Both the position numbers and the translations under genes were made by a program. DNA of 64,000 bases from positions 5,873,838-5,937,837 of the forward strand of contig NC_039516.1 in NCBI RefSeq assembly GCF_003672135.1. The letters are read 5' to 3'. Under the pieces are notes generated by a model. That model ran no database searches and was not told the DNA's origin. It saw only the letters and a program-made list of their open reading frames with translations. Positions 1 through 12,605 of this stretch are shown piece after piece. This DNA is from Ooceraea biroi (taxonomy: Eukaryota > Arthropoda > Insecta > Hymenoptera > Formicidae). Positions within the stretch are counted from its first letter, which is position 1. Each line of letters starts with the position of its first letter.

Positions 1-2
1 GA

Positions 3-786
<784 letters not shown>

Positions 787-3119
787 GGCAACCGTCTGCA
801 GAGATTCACGATCCGAGGAACGCATGCCTGACGTCAAAGACAACGTTACGTAGTACCGACAGGCGACAGTCTTGTGTGTAGTAATACCGTAAATAGAACT
901 AAATTTGCCTCAACACGAGCTCGCAACCGAGAGGAAAATGATAAGCAATCGCACAGGCGCGGCTTACGAGCGCCGACTGTAGACACATTCCATGAGGCGT
1001 GCGACAGCGACAGCTCTGAGTTTACGCGGTCGGGGAAAATCTTTTCTGTCAAACAATAATGATTATCTTACCGAAGGAAACTTAATGCACAAAGTCTTCA
1101 TTTATGCCCCGAATACGACGTTCGAGAGGGGAGGAAAGATCGGTCTGGGCGCGCCTGGGGATTTTTTCAGGTATCTCGAAACCGATTCCAAAATCGTTGA
1201 CTTTTGACGTTCGCACTTGAGTAAGCGGGGATGATAGAGGAGGAGAGAGAGTGAGAGAGAGAGGAGAGAAATTGGTGCTATTGTTCAACAATATTTTTTT
1301 AAGTCGAAACGTTTACCGAAACGTAGGTATCTGAGTCGTCGGCATCATTACCGAATATTCATGAATATTCATTTGATTAAAAAAGGTAGTGTGCATCATT
1401 CGCTGAAATTCGATGTTCGTTTGTTTCGATGCGTACGGCGGGCGAAATTCCCGTTTCCGGCGACGTCAGTGTTAGGAGCTCTACGGTGAATGTGTATAAA
1501 ACGATAAATATCATAGCAGTATCACCTTAGATATATTATCAAATGCATGTAATGAAAAAGAAGACTATCATTATTAATTCTAACAATCGTCTGTCTATGA
1601 AATCGTTGTTAACGCCAGAGGCGCTTGCAATATCGTGTTTCGGATACGGTAAAGGGACGTTGGTATGATCCTAAAACGGAAACTCGCGATAAATCCATGG
1701 CTGATCTCTGACGTTTATCGTATTTGCAATGTGATATGGCAAAAGTTCTCTGATATCAGTGGTGTCGGTAATGAACCTTCGGGCCACGTCTTTTGAAGTA
1801 CGCACGGCAGCTACTTTAACGGGAAGACTTCTAAGAGTAAACGACCAATGTCCTCGCGCGTTTTTTGAATACCGATTTTATTACGATAGTTAAGCTATTT
1901 TCAGCAAAACTTAATATCTAACACACGAAATTGGGGAGCTTCTACGACTATTTACCGACATTTACAGTTTTCACTTGAGAATTATATACTTGAAGTCTCG
2001 TTACTCCGTCACGGGATGCTGCATGCAGTGAATTTTATCGGTTCGGTCTCGACGGCATGCGACCGATTGACTTTTTTTATACGGTCACATCGTCGCATAT
2101 CGTTAGTATACTAATAAACACATGTGAATGTTCGTCACGACGCATTTGAACCTGTGAACATTGAATATGGGCATATTTGCGGAAGGAAGCATTTCATCAA
2201 AAAGATTTAATCAACTTTTACACCACGAAGCGAGAGAGTTAAAAGTAACAGCATTTATTAGCACCATTATGTGTCGCAGTATGTAGAGAGACACAGTCGT
2301 ATAACGAAATATTCGCATAAATATATTTATACCATGTATACGACGCCTGGGCTTGCTTGATTTGTTGTTACCTGATCCTCATGTTAATCCTTGTCTTCTT
2401 GAAAAAATTCTGATATTATCTCAACGAAGGTAAGGAGTCAACAATTGTATAAGAATTGCTCTCTCACCCGAGTAAACAATAAAATATGCCGTTAAAAATT
2501 ATTAAAATTCGAATTCGAATAATTACGACGATAATTTTGTACCTTCTGTAATTATAAATTATGTCACGTGTTCATCTGTCATGTATTCATAATTATTCTC
2601 TACGCTTTATATTTTTTCACGACCAATTTATAACAACCATTTAATATGCTAAATATCTTTTCGTATTTTATTCAGAGAGAGAGAGAGAGGATATATTTAT
2701 ATTTTAATATATTGAAATTGATGCCATTACGACATTTTGTTTGACTCGCTAATCGCATCGCGGCTAACTTCAGTTCGCGGCTTCGCGCCGATTTCGGAAT
2801 CGTGTGCGGTCAGTCTTTGTTTTTCTCCAGTGTTTTTCCAGTAAAGATATTCGCAGAGTGCGAACGAATATCAGAAGTGCTGAATTGAGTAATGCTAATC
2901 ATCGTGCAATATAAATTACTACGTACGATCGCGTTCGATGGTCGAAAAGATCTCCGGATCGCAATCGGTGCGTATGCCGCCTCACCTATGGCGAACCTAT
3001 TTACTGAGACATTATTCGTGCCCACGAATCGCATCGAGCCTCAGAATATATATAAAAGCAATTATCGGACCAATTAAGATAGTTTGACAATAATCAGGAC
3101 TAATGTATTACAGTAATAA
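787..3119 (+). other. Cdc42 3' UTR and downstream gene-free DNA
   Basis: No coding exon is recognised here. The stretch right after the Cdc42 stop is probably its 3' UTR; no AATAAA appears near the stop, and the first good ones are at 2113-2118 and 2478-2483, so the transcript may have a UTR of over 1.3 kb or use a variant signal. A GA-rich tract lies at 1236-1270 and a (GA)n microsatellite at 2674-2690. Base composition becomes AT-rich after about 1.3 kb. The UTR extent is inferred, not seen. Confidence 0.45.
2113..2118 (+). promoter_or_regulatory. candidate poly(A) signal
   Basis: A canonical AATAAA hexamer about 1.3 kb past the Cdc42 stop codon; a second one is at 2478-2483. In AT-rich DNA this hexamer occurs often by chance, so use for Cdc42 is an inference. 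Confidence 0.25.
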
Positions 3120-4551
3120 TCCCAGCAAAAACAGTCATATAACAGTGATATTGCCATAATACAGGGTGGCCCATTTTAATTTATACAGTCGATTTTTTAA
3201 AAAACTAAAAGAGATACGAAAAAATGTTTCAGACAGACATGTCACGATTGCGAGGGGGACATAAGATGATACCATTGGTTTGACCTTGAATAGTCGTTTG
3301 AAGGTCACGCGAAGATCACCTTCAATTTCTTAAATTGAAACCCCAACTTTTTATTGCAGATTCTTATTCTCCATCGAAAAGTAAGTAACTTTTGTCTGAA
3401 ACATTTTTCCGAAAAATGTCATCTTATGTCCTTAAAATGTCCTCAAAACTCATCTTGAAGATCATTTAGAATTCTAACTTCCGGTCTGAAATTTTTTTTT
3501 AATGAGACATGGTATTTTTTATTACGGATTCGGATTCTACGCGAGAAAACATGCAACTTTTGTCTGAAACATTTTTCCGAAAAATGTCATCTTATGTCCT
3601 TAAAATGATCTTCAAGATGAGTTTTGAGGACATTTTAAGGACATAAGATGACATTTTTCGGAAAAATGTTTCAGACAAAAGTTACTTACTTTTCGATGGA
3701 GAATAAGAATCTGCAATAAAAAGTTGGGGTTTCAATTTAAGAAATTGAAGGTGATCTTCGCGTGACCTTCAAACGACTATTCAAGGTCAAACCAATGGTA
3801 TCATCTTATGTCCCCCTCGCAATCGTGACATGTCTGTCTGTAACATTTTTTCGTATCTCTTTTAGTTTTTTAAAAAATCGACTGTATAAATTAAAATGGG
3901 CCACCCTGTATAACAGAATGTAACACGCAACATAACATGTTCGTTACATGTAATGTATATGTTAGTTGTAATTTCCCACTCATACGAAATTACAGTAATA
4001 TAACAGTAATGTAACGTGTTACTAAAATGTTACTTAAATGTTATATAAATGGAATATAATTGTTCTTCCTTCCTCTTTCTACAACTACTACTAGGTTTGT
4101 GTTTAATTTATTTTCCTAAACGTTATGCAGAAGTTAGTACTTTGCTCTTATTTATTATTCGTTCAAAAATGTACCACTTCATTGTAGAAATGGACTTATG
4201 ATACAAGTTGTACCGTGCCGTGATCACCGTTCTTATATATATTTTGTATCATATTTTGCATACGAGAAACGGAAGCCATCTAGCGGACGACTCGACATCT
4301 GTATGTTAAAAATGGTACATACATAGACATAATATGCAAATATTACAGTTATATAACATCGCATATTTAAGTTATATTACTGTTATATTATTATAACCAA
4401 TGTATAACAGAGCAATATAACAGTTTTATAACACAGTTATATTGCAGTTACAAAGAAAATTATGTAACTTTAACATTAATAACATATAACAGTTGTTATA
4501 TTGCGTGTTACTTCTGTGTTATATAACAGTTATATTTTGTGTTTGCTGGGA
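3120..4551. mobile_element. Harbinger-like non-autonomous element with TAA target duplication
   Basis: The ends are inverted copies of TCCCAGCAAA and TTTGCTGGGA, directly flanked by TAA at 3117-3119 and 4552-4554. A 3-bp TWA-type duplication is typical of PIF/Harbinger elements; family assignment is inferred from that alone. Inside, short degenerate copies of a TATAACAGTTATAT-like motif recur in both orientations near both ends. There is no transposase frame, so it is non-autonomous. The 3160-3911 foldback is inserted near its left end; without it the element would be about 680 bp. Confidence 0.7.
3160..3911. mobile_element. large palindromic foldback element (TA-flanked)
   Basis: A near-perfect inverted repeat: the left arm 3160-3467 pairs with the right arm 3603-3910, with an asymmetric spacer of about 135 bp. 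The ends are CAGGGTGGCCCATTTTA and its complement, bordered by TA on both sides (3160-3161; 3909-3912), which fits a Tc1/mariner-type or other TA-targeting transposon. Only isolated mismatches were seen between arms (for example near 3228 against 3840), so the element is young or kept alike by gene conversion. The spacer (3555-3607) holds a third copy of a 53-bp arm module (3387-3439). No coding frame is present. Confidence 0.85.
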
Positions 4552-4677
4552 TAACATGAATCATTTGATTGAGATATTCAGACTCGAGCATTAGTGTGTG
4601 TACAGTCATAGGCACAGAGGTTGCGACACTTTTTTTACCTGAGTTTATGAACACGCAATCAAATTCAGGATGCGAAT

Positions 4678-4768
4678 CACTGTGACGCGCGCATGCAACT
4701 GTGTTACACATGTATACGCAAATTTGACAACTTCATGATCGTTCATCGAGTAGGCGCGCGTCACAGTG
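4678..4768. mobile_element. small inverted-repeat insertion in left foldback arm
   Basis: About 91 bp absent from the partner arm of the host element. It has its own 15-bp perfect inverted ends, CACTGTGACGCGCGC at 4678-4692 and GCGCGCGTCACAGTG at 4754-4768. Comparing arms shows the host sequence resumes on both sides, so this is a nested insertion of a very short inverted-repeat element, or a palindrome-driven rearrangement. Its family is not recognised. Confidence 0.6.
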
Positions 4769-5526
4769 AGTGCCATTACACGGCAACGTTAATCGGGTTT
4801 AAGGGGGGAGCCTGCTTTAGAACGTTGAAAATAAGGTATAATTTTTCGAATTGTTTTTGGAGAAACTATACAGCGGATCATTATAAAACTTTGATGCATT
4901 TATTAGTACATGTTTAAAGATAAAAAAATTATTTTTTGATTTGAATATATCGCCTGTAGAGGTCGTCCTGGAGGCATCTTAGTGCAGCCGGCATTGTAAA
5001 TTCGTGAGCATTCTCCTGCCTCCAAATTTCATCCAAATTGAAAAATTGAAATATTTTCTCGTTATTTATGAATTCCCATCGTCGATGAACCTTTAATATT
5101 CATAAAAACATTAAGTTAAACAATTATTTTTGCATGAAAAAGTTCAACAACTTTGCCTAAAAATCGTACTTTTGTGTTCTAAGCTCCACCATTTTGGCAC
5201 TTTTCAACTTTTTTCTTCTCTCTTTGGTTCATCGACGATGGGCATTCATAAATAACGAGAACATATTTCAATTTTTCAGTTTAGACGAGATTTGGAGGCA
5301 GGAGAATGCTCACCAATTTGCAATGCCGGCGACGCGGCTGCACTAAGATTTCTCCAGGACGACCTCTACAAGCGATATATTCAAATAAAAAAATAATTTT
5401 GTTTATCTTTAAACATGTACTAATAAATGCATCAAAGTTTTATAATGATCCGCTGTATAGTTTCTCCAAAAACAATTCGTAAAATATACCTTATTTTCAG
5501 CGTTCTAAAGCAGGCTCCCCCCTTAA

Positions 5527-5620
5527 TACATCCGTATTATAAGATTGGCCAATCACAGTCATTCCATTCTTCAGGAGAATAGTTGTAATTGGACAGTTTT
5601 AGAACTACGGACGTTATTAA
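5527..5620. mobile_element. TTAA-flanked small insertion in right foldback arm
   Basis: About 94 bp present in the right arm only. The left arm has a single TTAA at the matching point, whereas here TTAA occurs at both edges (5523-5526 and 5617-5620), the target duplication of piggyBac-type elements. The inner ends are imperfect inverted repeats (TACATCCGT against ACGGACGT). This fits a piggyBac-like miniature element inserted after the foldback formed; the family call is inferred. Confidence 0.55.
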
Positions 5621-6000
5621 ACCCGATTAACGTTGCCGTGTAAACTTGGTCAGTGATTCGCATCCTGAATTTGATCGCGTGTTCATAAACTCAGTTAAAA
5701 AAAAAGTCGCAACCTCTGTGCCTATGACTGTACGTGTATGGGTGCTGCGGCGCCAGAGAAGCTCGTGAAGTTGGCGCCGCATTCGAATTCGAATTGGTCA
5801 CGTGTCGTGATGCTTCATACGTTAACGATCCTCGGAAAGGTGGCAGACGATTGTCATCTTCGGGTAGTTTTCGGCTAAAGTGTCGGGAGTGCCGTATACG
5901 GTTGCGGGCGTTCGTTCTTCGTGTTCCTCGGTGTGCGCGAGTGTGACGGTGGCTTTTTCGAGTGGGATTTTCATTGGCGCGTACGAAGTTTTCCGGATCG

Positions 6001-6054
6001 ATGAGGTGGCGGATGAGAAGCAGCGGCGCTGACATGGCAGCGGTGAAGCAGTTG
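6001..6054 (+). CDS. probable first coding exon, unidentified gene
   Basis: A GC-rich leader starting near 5735, with an E-box CACGTG at 5799-5804, leads to an ATG at 6001 and an 18-codon frame MRWRMRSSGADMAAVKQL. It ends exactly at a strong donor (GTGAGT at 6055). A second ATG at codon 12 could be the start instead. I do not recognise the protein and could not find the next exon. The leader begins just past the TA border of the 4601-5732 foldback element, so the element lies in the promoter or is the promoter boundary. It could also be a non-coding first exon with a chance frame. Confidence 0.35.
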
Positions 6055-6060
6055 GTGAGT

Positions 6061-9000
6061 AAAAATTGAATATATTTCGTTAGTACAACAATTGGAGCAA
6101 TCTACTCTGAATCGAAAATGAATGATTGTACATAGGAAAAATATATGCGACAATATGTGTCACGAATTATAATAAATATATAGAGTTTGAGAAACATAAC
6201 CTATTGTGAGAAAACAGTGAAATTTTAACGTAACATTAATTTTTTTATATTTTTAAATATTTAACTTTTCTCTTTTCCGTCGAGATTTTTGTGATTCACC
6301 TTTTTTACTTTAGAAACTATTTTCATGTGTATCTTGGACCACGAAAAATATGTGGATCCATTCTTTTCTTTATTATTATTAGCATCTGAACGTTAGAGAT
6401 GGGATCGATCGATCGATCGCGCGATTCTCTTTCTTGCCGTGCGCGCGTTTTCTCTTCGTCTCGGTCGGCGCTCGGCCGATGGTAATGACAACCGCGAGAT
6501 ACAGGGAGTACTCGGGAGTACTCACGGGCTAAGAACCGGAGCCGGGAATCCCCTCGTCGAACCGGCACGTGCGAGCGGAAATGCAGGGGCCGTAGAGACG
6601 CAGAAACACGGGAGGCGGTCATTTGACGGTCTGATGGGATATCGCCGACGTGGATCGCCCACCGTCATCCACACGGCCGTTTCCCTTCTGTACCCTCCAC
6701 GTCCTCATCTTCCTCTTTCTCATCTCCTTCTTTCAGTGACGGACTCGGTGAACATGGAACCTAAGGGCATTTAATGCGTGAGAACTGCTAGAAATTTTAA
6801 TTATTCAACGATCGACGGTCTAGCAGTCATTGATATTTCATTAAAAATCATTATTTCACATAAAATTGTTAGAAACATAAATACATACTTGCACGAGATA
6901 GATATATATTTTTACAGAGATAAAGAGAGATACTCTGATAATAATATTACTTTTTTCTCTTTTGAAAATATTCTTATTAAAGATAAGCGATATTTTCATA
7001 AAGCGATAAGTGTTCTTATTCGCCTTTATGCAAGAATATCTCCCGAATGTAAAAAAAAAAATTCTTATGAGAATTCAATTTTGCATAATATCGTTTTAAA
7101 TATATTTCTTGACAATCGTATTCCTTATACAAGTTTATACGATACGGATCGTGTGATGCCACGTCAGGAGAAGAGTCCGCCACTGTTTCGCCTTCGCGTC
7201 GCGTTCCTCTCCGTCGCTCGCGCGCAAAGAAGAGCCCTCTCCTCGCCGCTCCCCTTACCTTTCCTCACCGCACGCGGTCGATTGCGATTCGCCGGTGTAA
7301 CGTGGCGCGTTGCGCCCTGTGGTTACTTCAATTAGGTGGAATCGTAGTTACGTAGATCGGCGGCTATACGTTTGTCGGCGGCCGCAACAACCAACGCAGA
7401 ACCGCGGCCGACAGAAGGCGCGCCTTGGTCACGGAGCCATCGCGGACGTGCCCCTCCGGGCTCCCTTGACATTATCGCTAATCATCTCGAATCGATAGCC
7501 GCGTCTACGCGAGCGATGCCGGCAGAGGTACCAGGTATGCGCCGGACGTGCGCTGTCCGGCATAATGCAGCCAGATTGCAGCGCGGTGTAATCCCAGTAA
7601 TTGATCTATCGAGACGAGCGAGCGCCTCCGCGTGCTTTCGAGATCGGAAAACCGCGCTGACGAAAATTTCCGCGTTAATTATCGAGCCACGATTAATCAA
7701 TCCTGTACGTACATTCCGCACGCGACATCTCGGAAACCGCACGCTCTCGGATCCTTAGCAAAACGCAGCGCGGAACGTGCGAAATTTTCGGCAATCGAAT
7801 TTAGGATTTTCATCTGGATATCGAAATATGGCAAAACGTCCTTGCAACGGGAACCACAAGGGAGACCGCGATCCATCTTTCCTCCCTCGTCCGAGAGTCC
7901 TCCGATTAAAATCGCCCGAGTTCAGGATTGTGCGAGCACCGAATTCCTCGGTCCACGCGTGTCCTAGGATCGAAGAGTTATTACACGAAAACAGACGAGC
8001 TCTCGTAACGACCTAATAAAACGAGCCGCCGAGGCCACCTGGTGGAGCGGACGCGCCGGGGGCCCCCCGGGCACGTTGACACAACTCATTTTTACGCGGT
8101 GCCCCGCGCGCGATGGGCGGCCGCACTCGTCCCGCGCTTGCACCGCGCGAGGCCCGCTGTTTATGCTGCTTTATGCCGTGGTGCTGGTCGTACCACCGCT
8201 CGCTGGGCTGAGTAATGGCGCGAGATCTGTGCCGTAGTCGCCGAGGGGGCTCGACCGGAGCGCGAGAGATACCATCGGGTATCTCGCGTAGATTTCTAGT
8301 CGCCCGTCGCGACGTCCCGCATACGTGCCATCCCGACGAAATCGTGCTGCTCCCTTCCACAGGGCCGCATGTCCCGCTGGTACCCCGGCTGGGAAACGCG
8401 AGACGAGACACGTCGACGTGCAGCGCGCGGTCGATGAATTGTGCGAGCTCGTTTGTAATATTTAAAACTCATTTGCGCAAGATCTGTGCCCCATTTCCAC
8501 GGTATTCATCTTTAATGGCGAGTCTTTTAATTTAAAATCGGGGGTTTTTCTTGTACTAATCATCTTTCTCTTTAATATAATTTAAATATTGTTATCTTGC
8601 TCCTCTCTCCGTGCGTGTGTATGAATTTATTATTTCCATCTTTCTCGTTAATCTTTTGCTGGCACATTTTGTTCGATAAGTTAAGAAACCGTTAAAATCT
8701 CTACGTTCGCGCGTGATATAGAAGTGGAGTAGAGAGGAATGTTCCCGTATACAATTGTGCAATAACATTTTGTGCCGCCAGCAGATCGTGATTTATTTCC
8801 CGTTTCCGTCTCTTATTTTTCTTGCTGAAGACACTACGCCTTCGCTGTTTTCGCATTCGAATGTTTCGGTTCGCCGCTCGTAAATCATGCGAAAATGCAA
8901 CAGAGTTTGAAGCTAACTCAACGCAATCTTTTAGTTTTCGCATGAAAAGCTTGCGCGATCGTCCCGTTAAATATTCGTATTTTGCAATCGACTTATCTTG

Positions 9001-12000
9001 ACGCAATTTCCGCACGAGATCGATCATTACACTGCCGATACCTGCAACGTTGGCAGTAATGATTAATTTCGCGTGGAGATGAAAACGAAATAGCTAGAAT
9101 GTAGAATGCAAATTACTAACATTACAGCGAGACCTGTTTTCGAACGAGCGCAATCATTGCAACTATGAGAAAAGTCATTCTTTTCAAACACCACATACTG
9201 AATATTGTTCTGAAATATAGTAAGAAAAACATTAACAATTAATTATACGCAGTAAATTTCGAAAGATCAAAAAGAAATTTCGATTGAAACGTTACTAAAG
9301 TTATTAAAACGTAAAAAAAAGAAAATATTTTATAATGTATTATAAAAATATATTATATAAAAAAATGAGATATGATGCAGAACATGATGTGGTAGAACAA
9401 ATGCTTTGATAATTCTTGCAAATGAAGTTGTCGATTTCTTCTATTATATACTTCTTGCTTTTCGTTTTTCCTCCTTTTTCCATCCGGAGTGGCGACGGCC
9501 GCGCGCGCAAGTACCGGTTCTATAACGACTAATAAAGGTTTAATGAATTCACTGGTCCCTCTGTAATTCCACTCTGTCGCGCTACCTAATTAATACGGAA
9601 TCCGAGGTAAGTCGACGAGGGTGTATTCGAGAGCGAGATGCAATTATCGTGATAAAGTCGACCATAAATTTCTTGCGAGTGATTTTATGACTTTATCGAT
9701 TCGTACACGAGAAAAATCTTTTGGTAAGCCGGTAAATAGAACGTTTCACACAGTATGATAGCATCAATCTTGTTTCTCTTTTTCTTTGGTGGTGGTAATA
9801 ATTAATTTAATACCTGCTTCCGTACACCATTCCCAGACACGTTATTATGGCAAAAAAATTACCTAAACATTTTCACTGATACTACACCCAGGTAAAATAA
9901 AACAAAATTACGTATATCAGGTTAATAAAAATTCAAATATATTATTTAAAAAATGTTATAATATCTTTAACTTATTTACAGCCTCTCAAAATTCAGAAAT
10001 CACTTTTAAACGTGAAGTGAAATATTTGAATATTTCTCTGTCTATGTTTCTTATTTTGTACTTATCTTTCACTCAATACTCCGTACTCTTGAGTAACTTA
10101 TATGATTTTTGAAAATTATGTTGTAAGGCAAGGGATGACAGATATGACCATTCATTACACTAATTACAATATTAACTGCAACTGGTGGATATTCCACTTT
10201 TATGGAATGCAATCTTTGAAGAAGCAAAACTAGGGGATTACTTGGTTAAAAGGATAAGACCCTTATGCCGACATATAACTACGCTTTTCTCGAGATCCAT
10301 TCTGTTGCAGAACGTTCTCGGTGAATGCATGCAAAGATGCGTGCGTGTGTGACGGTACACATCCGACCGTAATTATTCTTACGCACGCGAGCGAAGAATT
10401 GCGTGCAAATTTGTTGTGTGAACAGGACCCCGCGAGAACATACACGTTACCGCAGAAAAGATCTCCTTAGATCTTTCTGCCGGCGGCGCGACTGATAACG
10501 AACCGCATCGCCTTACTTTTACGCTTACGTTCGCGCCGTAACGAAACTGCTGGAACTGCCTGTAAATTTCACGCTTTGCACACGAGTGAGAATTATTCAT
10601 ATACTTTTCATAATTTTCCTTGCGTTGCGCAAAAAGCGTAATTAATGATCGAGTATTAGCTGGAGAACATGAATCGTTTGAACTGCACTACAGGAAGTCA
10701 TCGATCGTGGAACAATTTTCCCCAATTTTTCAATTGTTATAAATCTTAAAATCAAATTATGTTAATATAAATTAATATATTTTCGAGCTGTTTTCTACGA
10801 TGTTATTATACTGGCTAAACTAAGAAACTTTGGAATTTTATTTTTTCAAGGAAAATTTGCAATTGTATAATGCTCATAATGCGAAAAAGAGCAAATATTC
10901 GTTGTATTATTTTCTAGATATATAATTGAGAATATCAGAGAAATATTTTATAAATTATAAATGAAAAATAACATGATATCAATAGCGAGTGAAATGTATA
11001 TAAGATAAAAGCCTATAATAATGGTAAATATAAAATTTCTCTATCAAAACGGAAAACTAATAATCATAAACAAGATATTACGTGACGATATAAGACCGTT
11101 TTGTAAGAATAGTAATACGCAAGCACATCGTTGTCGTACGTGCGCATCCTCCGGAAGCACCGCATTATGTCCGTTGCCTGTTTGCAACGTAGCTCATTCC
11201 GAGACAAATCGAGTGTTATGAAAGACACCCGGTTTCAGGGTGGACATCTGATATTATATCGGTGGACTGCGTGCCGTACGATGCATCACGGATGATGCAG
11301 GACTCTGAAATCCGCCTCTTGAAATCCGCTCCCTGTTTTTCGTCAAACAATTTTTCTGCTGACACGCGGTCGAACTATATTTTTCCCTCAGATTGAGGTA
11401 TCTTGAGAATGATATCTGTATTTCATATATACGAAAGATTGTATTGTAAAATAGTCTCTAAAGTTTCTGAAGGCTTTTTAAAAATCAGATTGGCCATTCT
11501 GAAGACAAGAAAGTCCAACTTTATTATTTATTTTACCATATTAAAAATTCTTGAATTGTATCGATTTCAGTTGCAAAATTTTAAGGAATTTCTTTCATTT
11601 TTATTTGATCGAAGGTCGTCTCCTCCTTTGGCAAAAAGATCAGTACGCGATATGTGAACTGCTCTAAATTGGAGTTTATAAATTGCGGCGAAATTTAATC
11701 TCCATTAGTCCCGGTGAATTTCGTGTACGCCATACTAGGGCCCGCGCGGTTGCTTTTATTTCTCGATCAGTCAGGATCGGAGTCTCCAAGTGGTACGGAC
11801 CCCCCGCAGTTTTCTCCCATCGAAAATCCAGATCTGGACGACGAGAACGACGACGACGACGACGAGCGATTCGTTGTCAGCCGCGTTCGCTCTTACGCGA
11901 CGTGATCGTGTGTGTGGAAGCGTTCGACCGGGGAACACGCGTGTGCGTGCAATCGGCAACGGTGATCAATCACCTTCAAACCGCGGTCGTACAATGCGTG

Positions 12001-12574
12001 TCGCGCCACCAGAATCTGGTCGCCCGAGAGAGAGCTATTGTTGCCACCCACGTTGTCTCTCGAGTCCTGCATCGTAGTCTGACGTTCTGTCGTTCGAAAC
12101 CAAAGGCGATGCCTTCGGGGTAATTCAGGCTTGCAGTCTCGATACGATTGATACGGCCTTCGCGAGATCCGAGATATCCTCGTGAGCAAAGTTTTTTCAA
12201 AGCGATGGCAGGACGCGCGTTCCGAGCGAATTCTCGATTCACTCGCGTGTGGTTCGAGATTTGAACCGAAAAAAATGAAGAGAAGGTTGTATAATTAATA
12301 CCACTTTAACAATCACTGCACGTACACGTTCATTTATGTGATTGAAATGAACAAATTACAAATTTAGGTTGTAGCATTTCCCAGATCTTTTTTTATGTTT
12401 TTTTTAAAATCTTCTTTAATATTTAGTCTTTATAGCTCAGATCCGTAACGCTCTCAGGACTTCGATGATATTTATGAGCCTCTTAGCTATGATTCTAAAT
12501 TCAGTAATAAAGAGAGTAGGGACTACGAACAACGTTACAGCGAATGTGGTACGGCAATGCGTCGCAATGTGATC
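6061..12574. other. gene-poor stretch, no gene recognised
   Basis: A GC-rich island spans roughly 7140-8470 and is dense in CpG and overlapping open frames on both strands, the expected noise of high GC. AT-rich DNA surrounds it. An open frame at 9027-8701 (minus, 108 codons) encodes a very basic peptide of unknown meaning. A smaller GC-rich patch at 11700-12240 holds a (GAC)n-like run near 11835-11865. None of these frames shows a known domain or a matching exon partner. Confidence 0.4.
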
Positions 12575-12605
12575 GCGTCTAAATTATTTATAAAAGCCAG
12601 AAAAG
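12575..12605 (+). repeat. dispersed 31-bp repeat, copy 1
   Basis: A 31-bp segment (core AAATTATTTATAAAAGCCAG) recurs at 15426-15456 in the same orientation with one mismatch. Flanks do not align, so this looks like a fragment of a dispersed repeat or a shared regulatory module. Identity unknown. Confidence 0.7.

Larger units (their letters stand above)
4601..5732. mobile_element. large foldback element with CAGTCATAGGCAC ends
   Basis: The termini are inverted copies beginning CAGTCATAGGCACAGAGG at 4603 and ending at 5730, with TA on both outer sides (4601-4602 and 5731-5732), suggesting a TA-targeting transposon. The arms, about 400-490 bp, run to about 5092 on the left and start again at about 5226 on the right, leaving a spacer of about 133 bp. 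The arms are less alike than those of 3160-3911, with scattered substitutions, so this copy looks older. Each arm carries one small insertion absent from the other (4678-4768 and 5527-5620). No transposase frame is present. Confidence 0.8.

Noticed and set aside
6778..7335. 185-codon plus-strand frame
   Set aside because: Crosses from AT-rich to GC-rich DNA with a matching change in residues (Lys/Ile then Arg/Pro), as chance frames do.
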